Origin: Anabaenopsis elenkinii CCIBt3563
GTDB lineage: Bacteria > Cyanobacteriota > Cyanobacteriia > Cyanobacteriales > Nostocaceae
Assembly: GCF_015245355.1 (NCBI RefSeq)
Contig: NZ_CP063311.1
Location: 1,333,564-1,397,563 of the forward strand
Length of the DNA stretch: 64,000 nucleotides
Direction of reading: 5' to 3'
The position numbers and the translations under genes are program-made. Shown in pieces: positions 8,055-17,848 of the stretch (positions are counted from its first letter, which is position 1; each line of letters starts with the position of its first letter). The notes under the pieces were generated by a model. It made no database searches and was not told the origin of the DNA. It worked only from the letters and a program-made list of their open reading frames with translations.

Positions 8055-9230
8055 ATGCTAGATATTACAAAATTAGCTCGACAAATGCAGGGCTTAAGTC
8101 AACATCTCACCTTAGAAGCTGCTGCAAGTCACCAGAGATTAGAATTAGCCCAACAATATCTACAAACAGCCTATAAGTCCCAGCAAGACCTGATAGAGCT
8201 TCAGCAACAATGGCGCGATCGCATTGTGTTTCCTAATGCTACACCAATAGAACCCCTGGAAACCCGCATTAATATCCCAGTTCCCCCCAAAGTACATACA
8301 GTTATCGCCACCGACGGGTCTCAAATTGCGCCCAACCATCATGAAATTGCCTACTGCTACCTGTTGAACATTGGTAGAGTAGTTTTACACTACGGACAAA
8401 ACCGCCATCCACTTCTAGATAGTTTACCAGAAGTATTTTATCGCCCAGAAGACCTGTATATATCCACGCAATGGGGAATTAAACCTGAGGAATGGATGGG
8501 ATACCGCCGCACTGTTTCCGAAACCACAGTTTTAGCAGAATTAGCTTGTGCAGCCAAGGGAGAAGTCCCAGCCTTAGCCATGGTGGACGGCTCCTTAATT
8601 TACTGGTTTTTAGAGCAGTTACCTTTAGATGCACGCGATCGCATCTTACCACCAATCCTAGAAGCATGGCAACAGTTGCATCAAGCTCAAATTCCCCTCC
8701 TGGGATATCTTAGCGCCTCTCGCCACACTGATTCTACCAACTTTTTAAGATTATTGACCTGTCCCCATACAGTCCCCGACTGTAAAAGTTATTGTCCAGA
8801 CTCCGCAGAAAAATATCCTTGTCAGGTTTTTGACACCTTGAGAGATACCACCCTATGGGGAACCACATTACAACCAGGACAACGGGGACCGATATGGCGT
8901 AGTAATAGCAGGATTTTAGAACTTTATGAACAGCAAATGATTTACTTTTGCCACGTCCATGTAGGCAGTGAAATTGCCCGGATAGAATTTCCTGCTTGGG
9001 TATCTGAAGATACAGATACCCTCAACCAAGCATTGGCGTTAATGCTGGCCCAGGTGCAGAAAGGCCAGGGCTACCCCATAGCGATCGCCGAAGCCCATAA
9101 TCAAGCAGTAGTCCGGGGGGGCGATCGAACCCGCTTCTTCGCCCTCTTAGAGAGACAAATGATTAAAGCCGGTTTGAGAAATGTGGGAACTTCCTACAAA
9201 GAAGCTAGAAAACGAGGCAGTATTGCGTGA
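8055..9230 (+). CDS. NurA-domain 5'-3' nuclease-like protein
   Basis: The 391-residue protein carries a NurA nuclease domain. The first metal-binding motif is VIATDGSQIAPNHHE near residue 80 and the second acidic motif is LAMVDGSLIYWFLE near residue 175. C-terminal YPIAIAEAHNQAVVRGGDR supplies further conserved polar residues. NurA was first described in archaea as a partner of HerA in DNA-end resection; no HerA-like gene is next to it here. Its stop overlaps the start of holB by four bases (GTGA), so the two are translationally coupled. This supports a role in DNA replication or repair. Confidence 0.85.
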   Translation: MLDITKLARQMQGLSQHLTLEAAASHQRLELAQQYLQTAYKSQQDLIELQQQWRDRIVFPNATPIEPLETRINIPVPPKVHTVIATDGSQIAPNHHEIAYCYLLNIGRVVLHYGQNRHPLLDSLPEVFYRPEDLYISTQWGIKPEEWMGYRRTVSETTVLAELACAAKGEVPALAMVDGSLIYWFLEQLPLDARDRILPPILEAWQQLHQAQIPLLGYLSASRHTDSTNFLRLLTCPHTVPDCKSYCPDSAEKYPCQVFDTLRDTTLWGTTLQPGQRGPIWRSNSRILELYEQQMIYFCHVHVGSEIARIEFPAWVSEDTDTLNQALALMLAQVQKGQGYPIAIAEAHNQAVVRGGDRTRFFALLERQMIKAGLRNVGTSYKEARKRGSIA

Positions 9231-10189
9231 TACCAGACATCTTTGCACCCTTACTGGGACAACCCCAAGCCATTGAACTACTCACTCAAGCCTTTAAACA
9301 AGACAGAATCGCCCCGGCTTATTTGTTTGTTGGCAGAGACGGTGTGGGTAAAACCCTAGCCGCTAAGTGCTTTGTACAACTGTTACTTTACGTAGAAACA
9401 CAGAATATTACCACCTTACAAAATCGTCTGCGTCAAGGTAATCATCCCGATTTGTGGTGGGTAGAACCGACCTACCAATACCAAGGGCAAAGATTAACAG
9501 CCGCAGAAGCAGCCGAGAAAAAACTTAAGCGCAAAGCCCCCCCCGTCATCAGACTAGAACAGATTCGGGAAATTAGCGAATTTCTCAGCCGTCCTCCCTG
9601 GGAAGCACCCAGAAACGTGGTCGTTGTTGAGTCAGCCCAGACAATGGCAGAAGCAGCTGCTAATGCCCTACTTAAAACCTTAGAAGAACCCGGAAAAGCG
9701 ACAATAATTTTAATTGCACCATCCCCTGAGTCTATTTTGCCCACATTGGTGTCACGCTGTCAACGCATCCCCTTTTATCCCTTAGATACACATTGCTTAA
9801 CTCAAGTCCTCACCCAAACAGGACATGAGGCAATTTTGACAAATCACGCACTCTTAAATATGGCAGCTGGTAGTCCCGGTAGTGCGATCGCATCCTATGA
9901 GCAATTACAAGCAATTCCCGAAAGTTTACTTCTAGAAGTCACCAAAAGACCATCATCCTACCGCCCAGCCTTAGAACTAGCCAAGAAAATCGCCCAAGAC
10001 TTAGACACAGAGGCACAACTATGGTTAGTCGATTATCTCCAACAATCCTACTGGCAACAGTGGCATCAATCAGGAATCATCCACCAACTAGAACAAACTC
10101 GTAAATCCTTACTGTGTTACGCCCAACCCCGCTTAGTTTGGGAATGCACATTCATAGCCATGGTCACCCATTTTCGTGTTTCCCTGTGA
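9227..10189 (+). CDS. holB: DNA polymerase III delta prime subunit
   Basis: Clamp-loader subunit of 320 residues that helps load the beta sliding clamp. Walker A is GRDGVGKT (36-43). The segment NALLKTLEEPGKATIILIAP is typical of DnaX/HolB proteins, followed by the SRC-type motif VSRCQRIPF. The start is GTG at 9227, which overlaps the nurA-like gene by four bases and is the most upstream start that keeps the conserved FAPLLGQPQAIELL region. The convergent rpaA gene follows, an arrangement common in cyanobacteria. Confidence 0.93.
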   Translation: MIPDIFAPLLGQPQAIELLTQAFKQDRIAPAYLFVGRDGVGKTLAAKCFVQLLLYVETQNITTLQNRLRQGNHPDLWWVEPTYQYQGQRLTAAEAAEKKLKRKAPPVIRLEQIREISEFLSRPPWEAPRNVVVVESAQTMAEAAANALLKTLEEPGKATIILIAPSPESILPTLVSRCQRIPFYPLDTHCLTQVLTQTGHEAILTNHALLNMAAGSPGSAIASYEQLQAIPESLLLEVTKRPSSYRPALELAKKIAQDLDTEAQLWLVDYLQQSYWQQWHQSGIIHQLEQTRKSLLCYAQPRLVWECTFIAMVTHFRVSL

Positions 10190-10393
10190 AGTTAAAACAG
10201 CAACTGAGCAGTTTGTAACCGGGATTTCTCCGTCTGAGAAAAGTTATTTTTGCCAACCTGATTCACTTTGGAATTATCCCATACTTTAGCTCATCCAATT
10301 ACCTCAAATTTTTACGGGTAAATAACTCAATGTGAACCTATTTGTAGAGTAGGTTACATAACTTGACATCAACTATGAAATCCCGGATAAATT

Positions 10394-11137
10394 TTACTCT
10401 ACCACCGATGCAGAAGCACCCTCATTTGATTGAGGTAAGCTAGGTAACTCTAAACAATATCCCGCCCCATACACTGTTTTGATATAGCGAGGATGACGAG
10501 GATCTGGTTCTAGTTTAGTTCTCAAGTGGCGGATATGCACCCGAATAGTTTCAATGTCATCATCTGGATCATAGCCCCAAACTTCCCGCAGGATTTCACT
10601 CGGGGAAACCGTCTGACCGTGACGTTGCAGCAAACAGTGGAGTAGTTCAAATTCCAGATGAGTAAGTTTCACCGTTTGATTGAACCATATAGCCTCAAAT
10701 CTTTCTGGAACCAGAGTTAAATTCCCATAGTTGAGAATTTCGCTGTGTTTTGCCGCTTGGGGGATGCGGTCAGTACGCCGCAATAATGCCCGCACCCGTG
10801 CTAACATCTCCTCAACTTCAAAAGGCTTGGTGAGGTAATCATCCGCCCCCGAATTGAAGCCTTCCACTTTGTCCTGAGTTTGGCTTAAAGCCGTCAGCAT
10901 CAATACCGGGATCTCCGCCGTGCGCTCATCCCTTCGTAGGCGTTGGCAAACTGTAAACCCGTCTACTCTGGGTAACATCAGGTCAAGCATGATTAAGTCA
11001 GGTTGTAGCTGTAGCGCTAGCGCTTGACCTTTTATACCATCTTCCGCCTGGCTGACATCATAGCCAGCCATCTCCAAATTGACGGCCACTAGTTCGGAAA
11101 TGGCTGCGTCATCGTCTATGACAAGAATCCTCGGCAT
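10394..11137 (-). CDS. rpaA: circadian output response regulator RpaA
   Basis: OmpR-family response regulator of 247 residues. The receiver domain has the phosphoacceptor Asp52 in LIMLDLMLP, the acidic cluster DDD at 8-10 and Lys in [11 protein letters not shown]. The C-terminal winged helix contains [16 protein letters not shown]. The sequence reads as RpaA rather than RpaB, which has a different N-terminus. In cyanobacteria RpaA is phosphorylated by SasA and carries clock output to global transcription. It faces holB and appears monocistronic. Confidence 0.95.
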   Translation of the reverse strand: MPRILVIDDDAAISELVAVNLEMAGYDVSQAEDGIKGQALALQLQPDLIMLDLMLPRVDGFTVCQRLRRDERTAEIPVLMLTALSQTQDKVEGFNSGADDYLTKPFEVEEMLARVRALLRRTDRIPQAAKHSEILNYGNLTLVPERFEAIWFNQTVKLTHLEFELLHCLLQRHGQTVSPSEILREVWGYDPDDDIETIRVHIRHLRTKLEPDPRHPRYIKTVYGAGYCLELPSLPQSNEGASASVVE

Positions 11138-11703
11138 TATTTAATAACTTATTACTACTTCATTAAGGATAAATAAGAACCTTTGATAGATACAAAGATT
11201 TTTATCTTAATTATAAGAAACATTGAAATCTCGCATAGGTGTCAAATTAGCAAGATGGTATCATCAAAACTAAGGTACTCCAAATCCTCTATATATTGTG
11301 TTCTTCTGCCTACAATCTGCCTGGATTCCGCCAATGGGTGGTCAAGGTGTGCCAATTTTTAGTCGGCTGGCTATACCAAAAAATCCTCACAGTACCATTG
11401 TGGCTACTGATGGAATCACAGGTGATCTAGATCAAGAATGGTTTTTGAGACTCAAAGCAGCTACACCCTAGGCTCAAGGATAGACCCTAGTCTTATTTGA
11501 TGGGCGCGCCTCAAAATAGCCATTTTTAACCCTTTTCCCTGGTATAACCGTAAATTAAACGAAAATTAAACCAATTATTATGTCACCTTAATGTTCCTCG
11601 AATAACTTTTTACAGTGCGATAGCGAAGCGCTGCTGCAAGCAGATCGCCTTCGGTGCTGCGTACAGGGCGATCGCACATTTAGTTAAAGAGAAGAACAAC
11701 ACA
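11138..11703. other. intergenic region with a short open frame and HIP1-rich repeat
   Basis: No secure gene is seen here. A 57-codon plus-strand frame with a GTG start at 11298 and a stop ending at 11471 encodes GGQGVPIFSRLAIPKNP and then TIVATDGITGDLDQEW. It looks more protein-like than random sequence, but it has no clear ribosome-binding site and could be a gene remnant. Bases 11617-11677 hold a palindromic Nostocales-style repeat (GCGATAGCGAAGCGC and related words) ending in a HIP1 octamer, about 25 bases before the PhoX-like gene. Confidence 0.35.
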
Positions 11704-13140
11704 ATGCAAGTCTCACGACGTAAATTCTTAACCTTAGCTGGTACAAGTGCGGCTACCGTGACAATGCTGTCACCATTAGAAGCCTTTTATGCCCAGGTTG
11801 CCAATGGTGAAATGCCCACAAGTACCGGTTATGGACCTCTGGAGGAAAAGCTGCCTTTAAACACAGCTGAACTTCCTGGTAACTTTAGAGACAGACCCAT
11901 TTTAAAACTCCCTCGAGCATTCAACTACACCGCCTTCCATTTTACTGGTCAGCCAATGAGCGACGGGTTCACAGTACCATCCAACCATGACGGGATGGCC
12001 GCATACTCTGGAGCTAACGGCTCAACAATTCTAGTCTGTAACCATGAACTGGGTAACACTGCCACCCACCCCGTTCGTGGTGATATCCGCTACTCCACAG
12101 GTTCTCAAGGCGGAACCAGTACCATCGTAGTGGGAGCAGACCGCAGACCCATCAAAAGCTTTAACTCCTGCGCAGGTACCAGTCGTAACTGTGCTGGTGG
12201 ACCCACACCCTGGCGGACATGGATCACCTGTGAAGAAACCTTCTCCACAACTACCAACACCACTGGTACTGCTGGTACTGCAACCGCCAGACACGGTTAC
12301 AACTTTGAAGTTGTAGCTGACCCCAATAGCGGTTTAGTCACCCCAGTTCCCTTGATAGCCATGGGACGCTTTAATCATGAAGCTATAGCTGTAGACCCCA
12401 GAACTGGCTATGTCTACGAAACTGAAGACCGTGCTGATAGCTGCTTCTATCGGTTTGTACCTAATGTTAAGCCTACCAAAGCCGGGGACTTGGCTCAAGG
12501 CGGTACTCTGTATGCTCTCAAAGTTAGAGGTACACAAAACTTCACCCTCAACACCACCAATAATCCTAATCTAGGTGGTCAAGTGGGACTAGTCAAGGTT
12601 GGTGAAAAATTACCGGTGGAATGGGTGCAAGTTCCTAACCCCGACCCAGACACAGAAAGTGCTACCAATCGTACTGGTGTTCGCCACCAATCACAAGACC
12701 TGGGTGCTGCCATTTTCAACCGTGGTGAGGGAGCTTGGTATGGTAATGGACTAGTATACTTCGTTGCCAGTAATGGTGGACCTCCCGGAGTTAATAAATC
12801 CAACGGTAGAGGCCATGGACAAGTTTGGGCTTACGACCCCGCAAGAGAAGAAATCACCCTTGTTGTTGAAGCTTCCCCCACCGGTCAATTTTTAGATGAC
12901 CCCGACAATATCACCGTTGCTCCTTGGGGTGACCTCTTCCTGTGCGAAGACGGTGGTGGAGTAGACTATATTGTAGGCGTTAACGGTAAAGGTCAAGTCT
13001 ATCAGTTTGCCATGAACAACCTCGGTAGCAGTGAGTTCGCTGGCGCTTGCTTCTCTGCTGATGGTAGAACCCTATTTGTCAACATTCAATCTCCTGGTAT
13101 CACACTGGCTATTTTTGGACCTTGGAATCGTCGCAGATAA
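11704..13140 (+). CDS. Tat-exported PhoX/DUF839 family phosphatase-like protein
   Basis: The 478-residue protein starts with a twin-arginine signal, MQVSRRKFLTLAGTSAATV, so it is exported folded to the periplasm. The body is a DUF839/PhoX beta-propeller. NCAGGPTPWRTWITCEE (near 160-176) carries the metal-binding glutamates, MGRFNHEA the histidine, and YVYETEDR another acidic site. PhoX enzymes are Ca/Fe-dependent phosphomonoesterases that release phosphate from organic esters. No Pho box was recognised upstream, so regulation by phosphate cannot be claimed. A strong hairpin terminator follows. Confidence 0.87.
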   Translation: MQVSRRKFLTLAGTSAATVTMLSPLEAFYAQVANGEMPTSTGYGPLEEKLPLNTAELPGNFRDRPILKLPRAFNYTAFHFTGQPMSDGFTVPSNHDGMAAYSGANGSTILVCNHELGNTATHPVRGDIRYSTGSQGGTSTIVVGADRRPIKSFNSCAGTSRNCAGGPTPWRTWITCEETFSTTTNTTGTAGTATARHGYNFEVVADPNSGLVTPVPLIAMGRFNHEAIAVDPRTGYVYETEDRADSCFYRFVPNVKPTKAGDLAQGGTLYALKVRGTQNFTLNTTNNPNLGGQVGLVKVGEKLPVEWVQVPNPDPDTESATNRTGVRHQSQDLGAAIFNRGEGAWYGNGLVYFVASNGGPPGVNKSNGRGHGQVWAYDPAREEITLVVEASPTGQFLDDPDNITVAPWGDLFLCEDGGGVDYIVGVNGKGQVYQFAMNNLGSSEFAGACFSADGRTLFVNIQSPGITLAIFGPWNRRR

Positions 13141-13174
13141 GTAGTAGTGTTTGCAGATGATTAAGTCATAAATG

Positions 13175-13200
13175 AAAAAACTGGGTTTTCCCAGTTTTTC
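13175..13200. terminator. bidirectional intrinsic terminator after the PhoX-like gene
   Basis: The stem AAAAACTGGG / CCCAGTTTTT with a four-base loop is flanked by A and T runs. It can end transcription both from the phosphatase gene and from the convergent glcF gene. Confidence 0.85.
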
Positions 13201-13217
13201 TTGCATAAATACACAGG

Positions 13218-14573
13218 TTAAAAATCCAACTTCACACCCCGAATGGCATAATCTAGTAACTCCATAGGGTGCATCACAGCTATGGTTTTACCTTGCAACT
13301 GTAAATGCTTGGTAATTTGCAACGTACAACCAGGATTAGCAGAAGCAATTAACTGTGCACCTGTATTTAACAAATTCTGTACCTTTTGCTGACCCAACTC
13401 CTCAGCTACCTCTGGTTGCAGCATATTATAAACACCAGCACTACCACAACACAAAGCTGCGTCTATGGGTTCGGTTAACTTCACCCCGGGAATTTGTCGT
13501 AATAATTGACGTGGTTGCACACTAATCTTTTGTCCATGCAGTAAATGACAGGCATCTTGATAAACTAAATTTAAAGGCTGATCACTTAGGGGCGATAATT
13601 TAGCCGTCAATCCCACCTTGACTAAAAATTCTTGAGCATCTTTCACCTTAGCAGCAAAAGCCCGCGCCTGGTCTCGATATTCCGGGTCATCTTGGAGAAT
13701 GTGACCATATTCTTTTAAAGTATGACCACAACCAGCAGCATTGATAATGATAAAATCTACATCCGTATCGGCAAAACTATCAATCATTTGTTTTGCTAAA
13801 CTTTGGGCTTGTTGGGTTTGTCCTTGGTGTTCAGGAAGCGCAGCACAACAACCTTGAGATTTAGGAATTACCACCTCGCAACCATTCGCAGTTAACACCC
13901 GTACGGTGGCCTCATTAATCGGGGAGAAAAACAACCGTTGCACACATCCCAAAATCACCCCCACCCGGTAACGCTTCTCCCCTTGGGGGGGAATAATGTC
14001 TGGTAGGTTATCTTGAAAGGATTGCAGGGTAATTTTTGGTAAGATTGATTCCATCGCCGCTAAACGCGGAGATACTTTCTTGAGTAACCCTGTAGTCCTT
14101 ACTAACTTTGGTAAGCCCAACTTTTGATAAACTAGCAAGGGAAATAAAAACAGTCGTAATAAATTAGGATTAGGAAACAAAGAAAATATCAGTTTACGAA
14201 TCAAGGTATCTGGTAAACTGCGGGGGTGATTGCGTTCTACTTGGTGACGAGTCGCAGAAATCAACTTATCATACTGCACACCAGAAGGACAAGTACTTAC
14301 ACAGGCCAGACAACCTAAACAAGAATCAAAATGTTGTACAGTTGCCTTATTCAGAGCTATTTCACCCTCGTTAATTGCATCCATTAAATAGATGCGTCCC
14401 CTGGGTGAGTCCATCTCTTTACCAATCACCCGATAACTAGGACAAGTGGACAGACAAAAACCACAATGTACACAACTATCAATCAATTTGGGATCGGGCG
14501 GCTGATTGACATCAAAACCTTTTAAATTCTTAATCCTAGCAGTATCATTCACCGAATTATTAGAAACTTGCAT
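13218..14573 (-). CDS. glcF: glycolate oxidase iron-sulfur subunit
   Basis: A 451-residue cytoplasmic Fe-S electron-transfer subunit of glycolate dehydrogenase, which acts in photorespiration. Two ferredoxin-like [4Fe-4S] motifs are seen: Cys34, 37, 40, 44 (CVHCGFCLSTC) and Cys85, 88, 91, 95 (CLGCLACVSTC). Two CCG domains follow, with CCAALPEHQG and CCGSAG. It lies 56 bases downstream of the flavin subunit gene on the same strand, which supports an operon. Identification is secure at subunit level. Confidence 0.92.
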   Translation of the reverse strand: MQVSNNSVNDTARIKNLKGFDVNQPPDPKLIDSCVHCGFCLSTCPSYRVIGKEMDSPRGRIYLMDAINEGEIALNKATVQHFDSCLGCLACVSTCPSGVQYDKLISATRHQVERNHPRSLPDTLIRKLIFSLFPNPNLLRLFLFPLLVYQKLGLPKLVRTTGLLKKVSPRLAAMESILPKITLQSFQDNLPDIIPPQGEKRYRVGVILGCVQRLFFSPINEATVRVLTANGCEVVIPKSQGCCAALPEHQGQTQQAQSLAKQMIDSFADTDVDFIIINAAGCGHTLKEYGHILQDDPEYRDQARAFAAKVKDAQEFLVKVGLTAKLSPLSDQPLNLVYQDACHLLHGQKISVQPRQLLRQIPGVKLTEPIDAALCCGSAGVYNMLQPEVAEELGQQKVQNLLNTGAQLIASANPGCTLQITKHLQLQGKTIAVMHPMELLDYAIRGVKLDF

Positions 14574-14629
14574 ATTTAAATTATTCCCCTCTTTATCTGG
14601 TGCATCTTGGTAGCTTTGTGGTTGTTTGC

Positions 14630-15913
14630 TTAAATCCCACCCACAAACCGACCTGGACTGAAAATATTCTTACTATCAAACTGTTTTTTAATTTGGCGCA
14701 TCACCTGCAAAGAATTACCAGCTTCACCCCAAACATCTATAGCTTGTTTAACTGTCTTTGGTGCTGTTAAAATACTCAAAAACCCCCTATGAGACTGACA
14801 GCGATCGCGCATTTTTAAAACCTGATTTTTATCCTCACATTGCCACAACCCCAAACCACTAGACAGGTGAATCAAACCCATACCTGTTTGACTCAAAACC
14901 TCCACAGATGCACTAGGTAATACTCCTATTTTGCAACTAATTACCGAATCTGTAACGGGATTATCCATTATTTCTCGCAATCTTTGCCATAGATGAGCGT
15001 CATGTTCATCCACATAAATTATCCCATCTAAACCCAATTGTTCCCCCATCGCTAACAGTCTACGTGACTGTTCTTGGACACTTTCACTAATACTTTGGAA
15101 ACGCGCCATTAATCCCATACCCTGATTCCCACCTAAGGTAGAAACCAGTTGTTTAGAGAGCAAATCAGCCTGAGTTGGTGTTAAAGCACTATTGCGCAGA
15201 CTGGTTGCAGCTTGGGATATAGCCTCTGGTCTACCCGTTAGCACCACTGTAGCCGATGCTGCGGGTAATGGATATACCCTTAAAGTTACTTGACTAATAA
15301 CACCCAATGTGCTATAAGATCCAGTAAATAATTTCATCAAATCGTATCCGGCAACATTTTTCACCACTCGCCCCCCAGCTTTAGCAATTTCCCCATCAGC
15401 ACGGACAAAGGTAATACCTAACAACTGGTCCCGCACACTACCATAACGTTGTCTGAGGGAATTAGTATCAGCTGTGGCGATTATACCGCCTATGGTGGCT
15501 AATTCCGGTTTACTGGGGTCAAGGGCAATAAATTGGCGGGATTTAGCTAAAATTTCCTGGAGATGGCAAAATTGCATCCCAGCTTCTACCGTGACTGTTA
15601 AATCACCCACGGCGTGGGCAATTACTTGATTGATGCGTTCTGTACTAACTACGATATCAATATCTGTAGCTAAACCACCCCAGTTGATTTTACTACTTTT
15701 ACCTACCGGCAGCACGCGCCAGTTTTGACGGTGCGCCTCGGCGATGACCGCCGCTAGTTCCCCTTGGGTGCGGGGATAGACGATACAAATGGGAGGTTTT
15801 GCCGAGGCGATCGCCTGTTGGATGTGTTTTTGCAGGTTGGGTGCGAGGTTCTCCCAAGAATGGATGGCGGTTTCTTCGATCATAGATGCAAGACAAGAGG
15901 CGATCGCGTTCAT
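14630..15913 (-). CDS. glcE: glycolate oxidase FAD-binding subunit, GlcE-like
   Basis: FAD-dependent oxidoreductase of 427 residues with a PCMH-type FAD domain. VLPVGKSSKINWGG (near 70) and IGGIIATADTNSLRQRYGSVRD (near 140, written here in part) bind the dinucleotide, and GGRVVKNVAGYDLMKL is typical of GlcE. It lacks the length and C-terminal cap of GlcD. Followed directly by glcF, it should form the glycolate dehydrogenase that converts glycolate to glyoxylate. A separate GlcD elsewhere in the genome is possible. Confidence 0.85.
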   Translation of the reverse strand: MNAIASCLASMIEETAIHSWENLAPNLQKHIQQAIASAKPPICIVYPRTQGELAAVIAEAHRQNWRVLPVGKSSKINWGGLATDIDIVVSTERINQVIAHAVGDLTVTVEAGMQFCHLQEILAKSRQFIALDPSKPELATIGGIIATADTNSLRQRYGSVRDQLLGITFVRADGEIAKAGGRVVKNVAGYDLMKLFTGSYSTLGVISQVTLRVYPLPAASATVVLTGRPEAISQAATSLRNSALTPTQADLLSKQLVSTLGGNQGMGLMARFQSISESVQEQSRRLLAMGEQLGLDGIIYVDEHDAHLWQRLREIMDNPVTDSVISCKIGVLPSASVEVLSQTGMGLIHLSSGLGLWQCEDKNQVLKMRDRCQSHRGFLSILTAPKTVKQAIDVWGEAGNSLQVMRQIKKQFDSKNIFSPGRFVGGI

Positions 15914-16206
15914 CAGTTTCTCTGTTTTTAGTCGCTATATCTAATAATTTAAGGGCTATTTTCTCAAAAAAGTTACAGCGCCACTTTTCCCATTTCACAC
16001 CTGACCAGCAATTATTTTGATCATTTCTCCAAAAGAATCTTGCTCACATCCTGTCAATCCTGATTTTTTATGTCATACTGGGAGAATGAGAATTGATTCG
16101 GCGATCAGATTTTGTTTTTATTATTCACAGGCTATTTCCTTTTGGTATTTACAGGCTTTTCTCCGAAACCGAAATCTCTACACTCTTACGATTTTGGAGA
16201 AACTTT

Positions 16207-16506
16207 ATGTCAGTTTACGTAGGCAATCTATCTTACGAAGTTACACAAGATACACTTAACGCCGTATTTGCAGAATACGGTTCTGTAAAGCGTGTACAAC
16301 TACCTACTAACCGCGAAACAGGACAACTGCGGGGTTTTGGGTTTGTAGAGATGGGTACAGATGAAGAAGAAACCGCAGCGATCGAAGCTCTCGATGGTGC
16401 AGAATGGATGGGACGCTACCTCAAGGTAAATAAAGCTAAACCCAGAGAAGATAAAGGTTCCTTCGGTGGTAACCGTGGTGGCGGTAATTTCCGCAACCGT
16501 TACTAA
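16207..16506 (+). CDS. RRM RNA-binding protein, cyanobacterial Rbp type
   Basis: A 99-residue single-RRM protein. RNP2 is VYVGNL (3-8) and RNP1 is RGFGFVEM. A short glycine-rich tail (GGNRGGGNFRNRY) ends the protein, as in the cold-inducible Rbp proteins of cyanobacteria. The ATG at 16207 is chosen because the RRM begins right after it; the open frame extends upstream but encodes nothing conserved. Some cyanobacterial Rbp proteins are cold-regulated and target mRNAs to thylakoids; which paralogue this is cannot be told. Confidence 0.92.
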   Translation: MSVYVGNLSYEVTQDTLNAVFAEYGSVKRVQLPTNRETGQLRGFGFVEMGTDEEETAAIEALDGAEWMGRYLKVNKAKPREDKGSFGGNRGGGNFRNRY

Positions 16507-16574
16507 ATAAATTAAATTAGATAGACCTTTTCAGCTTCAGCAATAGTGGAGGTCAAAAGGTCATAATTTCACAT

Positions 16575-16612
16575 ACCTCAAGCCGAACCTGGTTTGAGGT
16601 TTTAGTTTTATT
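16575..16612 (+). terminator. intrinsic terminator after the RNA-binding protein gene
   Basis: The stem ACCTCAA..CC / GG.TTGAGGT with loop GAACCT is followed by a T-rich tail. A second inverted repeat, GACCTTTT (16524-16531) with AAAAGGTC (16555-16562), lies just before it and may add to the 3' structure. Confidence 0.75.
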
Positions 16613-16613
16613 C

Positions 16614-17222
16614 TCATAGCGCCTTCTCCAATGATTGGAGCAGATGATCTTGAGAACGCTGTTGTAATTTGTACATATGGTCAAACAAACTCCAACAATA
16701 TTCCTCCGGTAATCCACAGGTGACAGCACCGCGCAAGACAACACTAGAATACCATTCGTTGGGTGCAAGTTCTTCTGAGAGCTTGTTAACCACTATATAA
16801 GTGCGAGTATTTTTGTATACTTTATCTCCGCAATCAATATCTACTGTTTCCCGACGGTATAAACTTTGGGAAACACCCTCCCGGTTATCTAAATATGCGC
16901 TCAAGCGCCAGGGGAGATGATACAGCACACCTTTAACATGAGCTTGGTCATCTGGTAAAACATCTAAAACCCCACACTTGCGGGTCGGAGAATAGGAATA
17001 AAACCCCAGTCGGTAACCCTTCAACACCGCCGGGCCGATAATATAATCATGGGTATTTTCACCCAGCGATCGCTTCAAGTCTACCGGACACATACAAGAA
17101 CCATAGGCAAAATAGTAAAACATTGGCTCTTTTTGTGCCTTTGGTTGCAGTTTTAACTGAGGCTGGGGCAGATTATGGGATTGTACCCAACGATGGTGTG
17201 AGCGATCGCTTTGATGACTCAT
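16614..17222 (-). CDS. gamma-glutamylcyclotransferase-like protein
   Basis: The 202 residues hold a GGCT/AIG2-like fold: YFAYGSCM (37-44) is the substrate loop, followed by LGFYSYSPTRKCGVLDVLPDD, GVLYHLP and a LDNREG.....YRRETV block. Members cleave gamma-glutamyl amines or peptides to pyroglutamate. The loop normally reads YFAYGSNM; here Asn is Cys, which may alter binding. A start at Met34 is also possible, since the first 33 residues are low in conservation and rich in Gln and His. No operon partner is seen. Confidence 0.75.
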   Translation of the reverse strand: MSHQSDRSHHRWVQSHNLPQPQLKLQPKAQKEPMFYYFAYGSCMCPVDLKRSLGENTHDYIIGPAVLKGYRLGFYSYSPTRKCGVLDVLPDDQAHVKGVLYHLPWRLSAYLDNREGVSQSLYRRETVDIDCGDKVYKNTRTYIVVNKLSEELAPNEWYSSVVLRGAVTCGLPEEYCWSLFDHMYKLQQRSQDHLLQSLEKAL

Positions 17223-17371
17223 CTATCTTCAGAAGTATTTTCAGAAGTATTTAAGAAATATTCTATCATTAACTTCCTCAACATACAACTTTATCCCGAT
17301 AGAAAAACTGTAGTTTAAACTAACGCTACCATCCCCTCAGGAAATAAAAAGACTCATGATACTAAGTCAAA

Positions 17372-17848
17372 CTATGTGCCCTGGGTAATTTCGCTAGCTT
17401 CTGCATTCAGTCTGACAGCCGAACCCGTGCTATTAGTGTGATAAACCAGAGTTTGGTCAGCAGCATCAACAGTGACACGCCACCCGGGGACTAAAGCTTG
17501 AGTACAGAATTCATCAGCAGCAGCTAAGTTTAAACAGCCATCATTCCAAGTCTGTGGTAAAGCTTCAACAATCTTCAATTGCGAAACTGGTAACTCTAAC
17601 CTTTGAGAAACCGCTTCTAAAACAGCATTTTTCACAGATTCCGGTAGATTATTGACCTGGTTATCTATGAAAGAATCCCTGGACATCTGTGGGTCATCAG
17701 CAACCATTGTTACAGCAGTAGTACTGTGAATGATTGTCAAGGCTGCACCCAGAAAAAAAATGCCAGTCAAAATCACGACAATATAGGTAATATAATGACT
17801 TTTGCGCCTCATTTTGCTGAGAAAATCCCAATGTTTATGATTACTCAA
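17372..17848 (-). CDS. membrane-anchored periplasmic protein of unknown function
   Basis: The 158-residue protein has an N-terminal signal anchor at about 18-45 and a periplasmic domain with VSQLKIVEALPQTWNDGCL, two further cysteines and GWRVTVDA. This WxDGCLxL...C...PGWRV pattern recurs in small exported cyanobacterial proteins of unknown function. The two cysteines after the tryptophan (in DGCLNLAAADEFC) could form a disulfide. No function is assigned. It is monocistronic as far as can be seen. Confidence 0.7.
   Translation of the reverse strand: MSNHKHWDFLSKMRRKSHYITYIVVILTGIFFLGAALTIIHSTTAVTMVADDPQMSRDSFIDNQVNNLPESVKNAVLEAVSQRLELPVSQLKIVEALPQTWNDGCLNLAAADEFCTQALVPGWRVTVDAADQTLVYHTNSTGSAVRLNAEASEITQGT

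Noticed and set aside
16093-16206. Longer N-terminus of the RRM protein
   Set aside because: The extra 38 codons show no conserved pattern and the RRM begins directly at the internal ATG.
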